Of a stretch of DNA of 7,350 bases, positions 1-4,266 are shown piece by piece. The stretch is from Flavobacteriaceae bacterium (GTDB lineage Bacteria; Bacteroidota; Bacteroidia; Flavobacteriales; Flavobacteriaceae), in assembly GCA_016763215.1 (NCBI GenBank), contig JAESUF010000285.1, positions 1 through 7,350 on the forward strand, read 5' to 3'. The translations under genes and the position numbers were made by a program. Below the pieces are notes generated by a model that was given only the letters and a program-made list of their open reading frames with translations, searched no databases and was not told the origin of the DNA. Position 1 is the stretch's first letter. Each line of letters starts with the position of its first letter.

Positions 1-35
1 AGTAATATAGAAGTTATTCCTAATATCCAATTCAT
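1..35 (-). CDS. possible 5' end of a membrane or secreted protein gene, cut by the left edge
   Basis: An ATG at 33-35 opens a frame that stays open to the edge and reads MNWILGITSIL. The peptide is hydrophobic, as expected for the start of a signal peptide or membrane segment. A purine-rich stretch containing GGAG lies about 18 bases upstream of the ATG. A promoter module homologous to the one ahead of the amidinotransferase lies at 209-278 in the correct orientation, about 170 bases upstream. Only 11 codons are visible, so chance cannot be excluded and no function can be proposed. Confidence 0.3.
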   Translation of the reverse strand, partial: MNWILGITSIL

Positions 36-155
36 AGTTTTTTTTCTTTTTCTCCAATTTTGGCTGATTAAAGGCTAAACATCAGTGAAGTTTAGATCTA
101 CTTTATCCAACGAGTTGTTAATATGTTTATTTTTTATGTATTAACACCTTAGGCG

Positions 156-174
156 TCCATTTCAATTGAATGGA
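156..174. other. small dyad in the leader of the left-edge gene
   Basis: The palindrome TTCAATTGAA (161-170) is flanked by TCCA (156-159) and TGGA (171-174), with one unpaired T at 160. In RNA this would form a short hairpin inside the leader that promoter module A would produce. No T-run follows, so it is not a convincing terminator. It may be chance in AT-rich DNA. Confidence 0.25.
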
Positions 175-208
175 TATAAGGAATTCAACAATTTTTTTTG
201 AGGACAGG

Positions 209-278
209 TAAATGTAGGGATTAATGAAAGAGCAAACAATATTTAGTTTTTGGGTAGGTGTTTTTATCTATTTTTTTG
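209..278 (-). promoter_or_regulatory. promoter module A (Bacteroidota-type -33/-7 plus upstream dyad)
   Basis: Read on the minus strand, the module has TTG (237-239), exactly 20 bases, then TACATTTA (209-216). The latter matches the Bacteroidota -7 consensus TAnnTTTG in all but the last base. Upstream lies an imperfect 16-bp dyad, TAGGTGTTTTTATCTA on the plus strand (255-270), then a poly-T run on the plus strand (poly-A on the minus strand). The whole roughly 70-bp block can be aligned with module B at 1554-1622 with one single-base gap in the middle. The -7 neighbourhood is 14/15 identical. Shared box spacing and sequence support a real promoter, probably for the frame leaving the window at 35. 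The dyad is more degenerate here than in module B. Confidence 0.55.
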
Positions 279-431
279 CGATTTTAACACTCCGATTTCT
301 TCCAATTGTTTCAAGTATCTTGATGCTGCTTTTCGCTCAACTCCAAATCTGTTTACTCCAAATTCAATTTTAGAATAAGGATGTTCAAATAGCAATTTAA
401 TAAGTTCTTTGTTGTATTTGGTTATGGTAAC
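264..431 (-). pseudogene. Fic-family protein remnant, C-terminal winged helix only
   Basis: This minus-strand frame is open from just after TGA (432-434) to TAA (264-266), 55 codons, with no ATG in it. It reads KYNKELIKLLFEHPYSKIEF, then GVNRFGVERKAASRYLKQLE, then EIGVLKSQ. This pattern (KEL-LLFE-PY-KI--v ... R-TAS-YLK-LE-IGiLksqk) is the C-terminal winged-helix domain found after the catalytic domain in many bacterial Fic/DOC AMP-transferases. The Fic domain with its HPFxxGNGR loop is absent, and the usual tail after SQK (IGRE-like) is replaced by NR and a stop. The fragment overlaps the last codons of the amidinotransferase by 10 bases and runs into promoter module A. I infer a deletion or rearrangement scar left from a lost toxin-like or regulatory Fic gene. 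It is probably not expressed as a functional protein. Confidence 0.65.
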
Positions 432-1447
432 TCACTCTCTCTTATGAGGGGGTGATGCGAACATCTTAACCCTCCTCCTAATGACATGCCAGAGATATAT
501 GGAATTTCAATTACGGTATGTTTTTTTTTTCTTATTTCTTCTGCTATATCCGGATGGTGGGCATCCATAATCACGGTGTTGGAATTTAGGATACAACCAT
601 TTGTGCCCATGGTTTTAGCTTCTTCAGGTGTTGCGCTAATCCATTTGTACTCTTCCAAAGTACTTGGCAATACACCTTTTATGTCTTTTTCACTGGATAC
701 CCCTACCAGATCATCTTCACACAATACTCCTAAATTTTTGTTTAGTAACATCATCGCGCAATCTAGGTGCAATACGTTATTTTTTAACTTAATTTCATGT
801 ACTTTGTAGGCTGATCCAAGAGTGTTTCGTAGCCATTCAATTCCTAATACGTTTGTTGCGTTACCAGAGTTTCCAACGTAGATGTTATAGCCGTTTAAGA
901 GTACATCTCCACCTTCAAGATATATATTGTCTGTAGCAAACCCTTCTTTGTTTTTTGGCATGTATATAAGCTCAGCCTTATAATTCTTATGGATGTCTGA
1001 AATAATTGATTCCAGAGCTCTTTGTTCCATTCTTCTGGCGGGACTCTTCAGGTTTGTAATAATTATTTTGTTGCCAATCACTAAAATTGGATCGCGTGTA
1101 TAAAGTTGTAATCCAAAATAATTTTCACCTGTACTTTTAGATACAGGCAATGGATCATTTCTATGTATGCTAGCACCATGTTGTTGAGCTAAAAGCGCAA
1201 ATTCATCAGCCTGATTTCTGAAATTCCTTACTGATGTTGGCCTGATTTTGTAATAACTTTCACCAGGAAATCTTTCGGACAGTTCAAGCGTTCGCTTGGT
1301 CATATAGAGAGGTTTTTTTCCACTTTTCATTTTAGGGAAGGTCATCTTATTATCAATAGGCTGACAGCCAATGATAACATCTTTTAATGTTCCCCACTCA
1401 TGATTTACAGAGACTTTTTTTTTCTTCGCAACAGATTTATCAGTCAT
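422..1447 (-). CDS. amidinotransferase / arginine deiminase superfamily protein
   Basis: A 341-residue cytosolic enzyme of the guanidino-group-modifying superfamily (glycine amidinotransferase, arginine deiminase, dimethylargininase; alpha/beta propeller fold). Visible hallmarks are NHEWGTLKDVIIG at 15-27 (first strand), YTRDP at 116-120 (substrate-binding Asp), EGGD at 178-181, His227 in LHLDC (catalytic His) and Cys329 in GGGLRCSHHPL (catalytic Cys that forms the amidino-thioester). All catalytic positions are present, so the enzyme should be active. Length fits the family. The N-terminus is lysine-rich (VAKKKKVS). I infer that arginine or another guanidino compound is the substrate, but whether it transfers an amidino group or hydrolyses it cannot be read here. 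The gene stands alone: no arginine, creatine or natural-product gene adjoins it. Promoter module B lies 107 bases upstream. There is no clear terminator; the 3' end overlaps the Fic remnant. The start at 1447 is the only ATG ahead of the conserved first strand. Confidence 0.88.
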   Translation of the reverse strand: MTDKSVAKKKKVSVNHEWGTLKDVIIGCQPIDNKMTFPKMKSGKKPLYMTKRTLELSERFPGESYYKIRPTSVRNFRNQADEFALLAQQHGASIHRNDPLPVSKSTGENYFGLQLYTRDPILVIGNKIIITNLKSPARRMEQRALESIISDIHKNYKAELIYMPKNKEGFATDNIYLEGGDVLLNGYNIYVGNSGNATNVLGIEWLRNTLGSAYKVHEIKLKNNVLHLDCAMMLLNKNLGVLCEDDLVGVSSEKDIKGVLPSTLEEYKWISATPEEAKTMGTNGCILNSNTVIMDAHHPDIAEEIRKKKHTVIEIPYISGMSLGGGLRCSHHPLIRESELP

Positions 1448-1553
1448 CTCAACTTTAATTTTAACTCTGAAAGTCTCGCATCAGATTTGTACGTTTAACC
1501 GCATGAGCATCAGTATGGTTAGTTTTCTTATTATTAATACTTTAAGAGTTTTA

Positions 1554-1622
1554 TAAATGTAGAGATTAGAGAGGGAACACACAATACCCAGTTCTAGTTA
1601 GGTATAAATGCCTATTTTTTTT
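1554..1622 (-). promoter_or_regulatory. promoter module B for the amidinotransferase gene
   Basis: On the minus strand, TTG (1582-1584) is followed by exactly 20 bases and TACATTTA (1554-1561), a 7/8 match to the Bacteroidota -7 box. The predicted transcript starts near 1547 with a leader of about 100 bases. Upstream is a better-preserved 16-bp dyad, TAGGTATAAATGCCTA on the plus strand (1599-1614). A second interlocking near-dyad, TACCCA (1585-1590), 8 bases, TAGGTA (1599-1604), directly abuts the -33 box. A regulator bound there would touch polymerase, so control by a dimeric factor is likely. The module is homologous to module A at 209-278. Confidence 0.6.
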
Positions 1623-1740
1623 GAACTCCTTTATTTCTTAATTTATAGTTGACTTATAACTAATGGAGCAATTCTTTAAATTTAGTACAGAAGTAACCTT
1701 CCATTCATTGATTCAAACTAAAATAAGTTTCAATTTTTTA

Positions 1741-1848
1741 TTAATTCTCCTCCCTGCTAAAACCCTTGAGATCGTCTGAGTCTCCGGAATTTGTGTTTTA
1801 TGGAGAGGCATTATTTCTATTCATATTTTTGTTTCATTAAGTTTGATT
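1741..1848. repeat. 108-bp direct repeat, copy 1 (R1)
   Basis: Aligns without gaps to 2098-2205 with 19 mismatches by my count (about 82% identity). The best-conserved core is CTTGAGATNGTCTGAGTCTC followed by a perfectly shared AATTTGTGTTTTATGG. The core contains GAGA...TCTC, able to pair as a short stem. Eight of the 19 differences are C in this copy and T in copy 2, against two in the other direction, as if copy 2 had drifted towards AT. The differences do not favour third codon positions. No terminal inverted repeats, transposase or palindromic REP-type arms are seen. The identity of the repeat family is unknown to me. Confidence 0.8.
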
Positions 1849-2060
1849 GTTATTTTATCGTCAGAAATATGTCGTTTAAAGACACTTAATGTTATCTGAA
1901 AGTATTTCTGTTTTTGTTATTCTTATATCTCTTAATTTCGAAGTATAATATTGATGAAACATAAAGTAAATCCGATAAAGCCAGAGCGAAAGGGTCACTA
2001 AAAAGAAACATCAAAATTTAAAAATTAATTACTGGGTTATTAAAATTGGATATTATACGT

Positions 2061-2076
2061 CAGGTGCTTATACCTA
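2061..2076. promoter_or_regulatory. third copy of the 16-bp dyad, without a promoter attached
   Basis: CAGGTGCTTATACCTA matches the dyads at 255-270 and 1599-1614 at YAGGT, the following spacing, and CTA, and is likewise followed by TTT. The arms AGGT and ACCT are perfect. No TTG/TACATTTA pair lies at the expected distance, so only the possible operator is conserved. It sits 21 bases before repeat R2. It could be a distal binding site or chance. Confidence 0.35.
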
Positions 2077-2097
2077 TTTCAATACTTATTTAATTAA

Positions 2098-2205
2098 TTA
2101 ATTTTCCTCTCTGTTAAAATCCTTGAGATTGTCTGAGTCTCTTAAATTTGTGTTTTATGGGGTGGTTTTAGTTCTATTCATTGTCTTCTTTTATCAAGTT
2201 TGATT
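2098..2205. repeat. 108-bp direct repeat, copy 2 (R2)
   Basis: Partner of 1741-1848 in the same orientation, offset by 357 bases. It keeps the core CTTGAGATTGTCTGAGTCTC and the block AATTTGTGTTTTATGG, and ends, like copy 1, in AAGTTTGATT. Flanks outside the 108 bases are not alignable apart from a short TTTCAAT upstream of each, at different distances. The 357-base unit as a whole is therefore not a simple tandem duplication. Confidence 0.8.
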
Positions 2206-2273
2206 ACTTGAATTTAAGGTAGTTATTGATACGAGGAAACGATATTTTAGATTAATTTTTATAACTTTACTAG

Positions 2274-2405
2274 ATGAAACGGCCTAATAAATACAAAGAT
2301 TATTATGATTACTATAGAAATCGTGTGCCATTTCCAGCCTCTGCGGGTTTCTTTTTTATAGCAATTTGTCTGGTTGCATATTTTATATATAGATGGTTGC
2401 AATAA
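2274..2405 (+). CDS. possible small single-span membrane protein (43 aa)
   Basis: The frame begins MKRPNKYKDYYDYYRNRVPF and ends YRWLQ. Residues 1-17 are basic and strikingly tyrosine-rich (YKDYYDYY). Residues 24-39 form one hydrophobic stretch (AGFFFIAICLVAYFIY), closed by Arg-Trp. The order charged head, one span, short basic tail is what small membrane proteins look like, and would put one terminus on each side of the inner membrane. No Shine-Dalgarno is seen. A -7-like TAACTTTA lies at 2262-2269, too close for a normal leader. No family recognised, and no neighbour suggests a role. Chance remains possible, since the frame is short and isolated. Confidence 0.4.
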   Translation: MKRPNKYKDYYDYYRNRVPFPASAGFFFIAICLVAYFIYRWLQ

Positions 2406-2540
2406 ACGGAAATTCTATTGCCATAACTGCTGTTTTTTGTCTGTCACATTTTTATGATTAAACTTCAATTATGAAACCTCAAAAAAAGACTTTCCGATTA
2501 TGAGACTTCCGGTAAGATCGGTGTCACAGAAATGTTCGAG

Positions 2541-2586
2541 TTAATTTTAAAACAAGAACCCCACAACATTACTGTTGCGGGATTCT
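2541..2586 (-). terminator. rho-independent terminator for the Cro-like gene
   Basis: Read on the minus strand, AGAATCCCGCAAC (2574-2586) pairs with GTTGTGGGGTTCT (2555-2567) around the loop AGTAAT. All 13 pairs form, two of them as G-U wobbles, and a T-rich tail TTGTTTTAAAATT follows. The wobbles become A-C mismatches on the plus strand, so the element is directed to minus-strand transcription. It lies 101 bases past the annotated stop of the Cro-like gene but only 31 bases past the stop of its shifted-frame continuation. Confidence 0.8.
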
Positions 2587-2617
2587 AAGGAATTAGGAAA
2601 AAGAAAAATGTAATTAT

Positions 2618-2690
2618 TTATAATAAGCCAAGACGATTAAAATATACCGCCTTGACTGTTACCCCTCCAGGAGCATTCCCAACACACTCA
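2618..2690 (-). pseudogene. possible frameshifted C-terminal tail of the Cro-like gene
   Basis: Past a TTTTAAAAAG run near the end of the upstream gene, the +1 frame reads KEQYECVGNAPGGVTVKAVY, then FNRLGLL, and stops at TAA 2618-2620. Removing one A from the A-run would join it to the gene as ...QQILKEQYECVGN. The stretch is clearly richer in GC than its surroundings, has no start codon of its own, and its stop lies 31 bases before the terminator. This fits a longer ancestral protein truncated by one inserted base, or a +1 recoding site. A chance frame of this length cannot be excluded. Confidence 0.35.
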
Positions 2691-2951
2691 TATTGTTCTT
2701 TTTAAAATTTGCTGTTTCTGGAATTCTTTTCTTTCTATTTCTTCTCTTTTTTCATTTGCTAATTGCCAAATAGCATCTTCAATGTCTAGGTTTTTTCGAA
2801 CACCCTGAAAAACGATTCTGATGTATTGAATGTTATAGGGTTTTCCATTTCTATTTTTTAATTTTTTCTCTTGAAGAATTTCTAATACATTTTCAGCGTA
2901 ATATCCTTGAAAAAGTTTTCGCAATTCTTTTCTTTCTATTTCTGTAATCAT
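2688..2951 (-). CDS. small Cro-like DNA-binding protein
   Basis: An 87-residue, mostly helical, highly charged protein. Residues 1-60 include VLEILQEKKLKNRNGKPYN and IQYIRIVFQGVRKNLDIEDA. The pattern G-PY---YIR-VF-G-R-N--IE-AI is one I associate with short phage-type regulators of Bacteroidota, where the PY-containing helix precedes a recognition helix (IQYIRIVFQGVR). Residues 66-84 (EKREEIERKEFQKQQILK) look like a solvent-exposed helix or coiled coil. The gene is divergent from a repressor-like HTH gene, with 94 bases between their chosen starts: the classical arrangement of a cro/cI pair. Transcription should end at 2555-2586. A single-base shift may have truncated the C-terminus. No integrase or structural phage gene is visible. 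The assignment rests on pattern and context, not on a family search. Confidence 0.65.
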   Translation of the reverse strand: MITEIERKELRKLFQGYYAENVLEILQEKKLKNRNGKPYNIQYIRIVFQGVRKNLDIEDAIWQLANEKREEIERKEFQKQQILKRTI

Positions 2952-2977
2952 AGGGATTATTACTTGATATTCACATA

Positions 2978-2996
2978 ATTGTTATTATATTGTTAT
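2978..2996. promoter_or_regulatory. direct repeat, candidate operator between the divergent regulators
   Basis: ATTGTTAT occurs at 2978-2985 and again at 2989-2996, a period of 11 bases, about one helical turn. The repeats lie directly ahead of the -7-like box of the HTH gene and 27 bases upstream of the Cro-like start. This is where a shared operator would be expected. AT-richness makes chance repeats plausible. Confidence 0.35.
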
Positions 2997-3013
2997 AGTT
3001 TTGTAGTATACAA
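2996..3013 (+). promoter_or_regulatory. -7 box and dyad ahead of the HTH gene
   Basis: TAGTTTTG at 2996-3003 is a full match to TAnnTTTG. No TTG box lies 17-23 bases upstream, as would be expected of an activator-dependent or repressed promoter. A dyad TTGTA-gta-TACAA (3001-3013) overlaps the box and the likely start site, a good place for autorepression. Transcription would begin about 3010. That leaves the ATG at 3013 almost without a leader and favours the downstream ATG at 3046. Confidence 0.45.
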
Positions 3014-3045
3014 TGTACGTAAATAAATTTACAATTAAAGGTAAA

Positions 3046-3441
3046 ATGGAAAATAAATTTACTAATATCAAAGAAAGAGTTGTTCAGGTTGCTGAAAAAC
3101 AAGGTATTAGTAAAGAACGTTTTTTTATGAGTATTGGCATGACCTCTGCTAGTTTTAGAGGAAAGGCAAAAGATACTCCATTGAACTCAAATGCAATTGT
3201 AAATATAATTACGAAATACCCAAAGACCGATTTACATTGGTTGTTAACAGGTGAGTATAGATCTGGAGAGTATCCAGATTTACCTCAAGTGAATGAATCT
3301 TCTAATTCTTATGGCAATTCTTGCCGGAGTTGCGATGAAAAAGAAGAGATAATTAAATTGCTAAAAAGTCAAGTAAAGGACTTAAGATCTGACAAAGAAG
3401 ATTTGAAAAAATTGTTAGGATTGGCAAAAGAAAACTCATAA
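3046..3441 (+). CDS. phage-repressor-like HTH transcriptional regulator with C-terminal coiled coil
   Basis: A 131-residue protein from the chosen start. An in-frame ATG at 3013 would add MYVNKFTIKGK. I prefer 3046 because AAAGG lies five bases before it, and because relatives usually begin just before the NIKERV helix. Residues 7-60 form a lambda-repressor-like HTH domain, with ISKERFFMSIGMTSASFRG (21-39) as the DNA-contacting part. DLHWLLTGE (62-70) is a hallmark of Bacteroidota CI-like regulators (D-nWLLTGeG). A flexible Ser/Asn linker carries CRSC (Cys93, Cys96). Residues 97-127 (DEKEEIIKLLKSQVKDLRS and onward) form a heptad-patterned coiled coil, likely for dimerisation. There is no peptidase domain, so LexA/CI-type self-cleavage is not expected. 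It is divergent from a Cro-like gene, and its own dyad-bearing promoter suggests autoregulation. It may read through into trmN6. Confidence 0.82.
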   Translation: MENKFTNIKERVVQVAEKQGISKERFFMSIGMTSASFRGKAKDTPLNSNAIVNIITKYPKTDLHWLLTGEYRSGEYPDLPQVNESSNSYGNSCRSCDEKEEIIKLLKSQVKDLRSDKEDLKKLLGLAKENS

Positions 3442-3526
3442 TTTTTCACCTTCATTAAATACAGTCGTCATTAGCTCAAAGCCATTTCATTTTAAAGAGT
3501 TTACCATACATCAAGATAAAACTGCC

Positions 3527-4195
3527 ATGAAGGTAGGAACCGATGGTGTTCTTTTAGGTGCTTGGTGTTCTGTAGATGATTATCCCGATGCTATTTTAGA
3601 TATTGGTTCTGGAACTGGCTTACTTGCTTTGATGTTGGCACAGCGTTGTGATGCCATGACCATAGATGCTGTAGAGATAGATGATGGAGCCTATGAGCAG
3701 ACTGTAGGGAATTTTGAGCTATCGGATTGGGGAGACAGGCTATTCTGTTACCACAGCTCTTTTAAGGACTTTGCTACTGAAATGACTGAAGAGGAAGAGG
3801 AGTATGATCTCATCATTTCCAATCCGCCATTTTATACAGATGAATTTGAAACTGATAACGCAGCGAGAAACAAAGCGCGATTCACCTCATCCTTGCCTTT
3901 TCAAGAATTGATTGCAGGAGCAACCAACTTGCTTTCATCAGCAGGACGGTTTGCAGTGATTGTTCCATTTAAAGAAGAACAACTATTTGTTTCTTTGGCT
4001 TCAGAAAGCCAATTGGTTCTCAATCGAGTTTGCAGAGTAAAAGGAACGGCTACTTCAGAGGTAAAACGGAGTTTATTGGAATTCTCTTTTGAACAAAAAG
4101 AAATCATAGAGGAGGCGCTTGTTATAGAAACCTCCCGTCACAACTATACTGAGAAGTATAAGGAGTTAACGAGAAGTTTTTATTTGAAGATGTAA
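3527..4195 (+). CDS. trmN6: tRNA1(Val) (adenine(37)-N6)-methyltransferase, start unclear
   Basis: A SAM-dependent methyltransferase (YfiC/TrmN6 type) that makes m6A37 in tRNA-Val. Visible motifs are the substrate loop MKVGTDGVLLGAW, SAM-binding motif I as LDIGSGTGLLALMLAQR, acidic motif II ending DAVEIDDGA, and the catalytic NPPF in DLIISNPPFYTDEFE (the N6-adenine signature), followed by RHNYTEKYKELTRSFYLK at the C-terminus. ATG 3527 is the first standard start, but homologues carry about 15-20 more residues (KPFxFKxFTIxQDKxAMKVGTD). Exactly such residues, SSKPFHFKEFTIHQDKTA, are encoded in frame upstream from 3473. That extension is open back to a TAG near 3416 and contains no ATG, GTG or TTG; only ATT at 3470 fits. 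Either a rare ATT start is used, the protein is N-terminally shortened, or the start was lost when the HTH gene arrived 29 bases away. No Shine-Dalgarno precedes 3527. Confidence 0.9.
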   Translation: MKVGTDGVLLGAWCSVDDYPDAILDIGSGTGLLALMLAQRCDAMTIDAVEIDDGAYEQTVGNFELSDWGDRLFCYHSSFKDFATEMTEEEEEYDLIISNPPFYTDEFETDNAARNKARFTSSLPFQELIAGATNLLSSAGRFAVIVPFKEEQLFVSLASESQLVLNRVCRVKGTATSEVKRSLLEFSFEQKEIIEEALVIETSRHNYTEKYKELTRSFYLKM

Positions 4196-4238
4196 TCTTT
4201 TGGTTTAAAAATCCTCATTCAACCTAACTAAGGTAGTT

Positions 4239-4258
4239 GAGTAATAACGTTATTGCTC
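4239..4258. terminator. dyad between convergent genes, weak terminator candidate
   Basis: GAGTAATAACGTTATTGCTC is a 20-base dyad with one U-G wobble pair in plus-strand RNA, centred on the perfect palindrome AATAACGTTATT. It lies between the stop codons of trmN6 and the saccharopine gene, where a two-way terminator is expected. There is no T-run on either side, and the loop would be only about four bases, so termination is uncertain. Confidence 0.3.
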
Positions 4259-4266
4259 CAATTAAC

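Larger units (their letters stand above)
1448..2273. other. long gene-poor spacer between the amidinotransferase and a micro-ORF
   Basis: About 825 bases with no convincing protein gene on either strand. It holds the 107-base amidinotransferase leader, promoter module B (1554-1622), two 108-bp direct repeats (1741-1848 and 2098-2205) and an isolated dyad (2061-2076). On the plus strand there is a possible promoter: TTTG at 1913-1916, 16 bases, then TAATTTCG at 1933-1940. The rest is AT-rich and shows nothing I can name. Only tiny frames of 15-32 codons occur, and they are not conserved between the two repeats. Confidence 0.6.

Noticed and set aside
486..809. Plus-strand 107-codon frame starting MPEIYGISITVCFFF
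   Set aside because: It is the complement of the amidinotransferase gene, whose minus-strand product has intact catalytic motifs; the hydrophobic look is a shadow of that frame.
1713..1811. Minus-strand 32-codon frame within repeat R1 (MPLHKTQIPETQTISRVLAG...)
   Set aside because: The homologous copy R2 lacks the ATG and has an in-frame stop, and differences between copies do not favour third positions, so the repeat is not coding.
1913..2001. Plus-strand TTTG-N16-TAATTTCG followed by a 15-codon frame (MKHKVNPIKPERKGH)
   Set aside because: The spacing is one base short of the usual range, the -7 has a mismatch, and the peptide is too short to judge. Kept only as a remark in the spacer entry.
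1741..2205. CRISPR or REP-type array
   Set aside because: Only two copies, 108 bp long, 82% identical and 249 bases apart, without regular spacers or cas genes.
2468..2511. Short direct repeats ATTATGAAACCTC / ATTATGAGACTTC and GACTTTCCG / GACTTCCG
   Set aside because: Only 8-13 bases with mismatches, one pair, no flanking element ends; too weak to call an att site or array.
2688..2705. T TTA AAA heptamer as a programmed -1 frameshift site in the Cro-like gene
   Set aside because: The -1 frame ends after 13 codons (KNNMSVLGMLLEG) with no family feature, and no clear downstream stem is placed for it. The longer continuation is in the +1 frame.
3901..4107. Minus-strand 68-codon frame inside trmN6
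   Set aside because: Fully inside trmN6 on the opposite strand, with no motif or start context.
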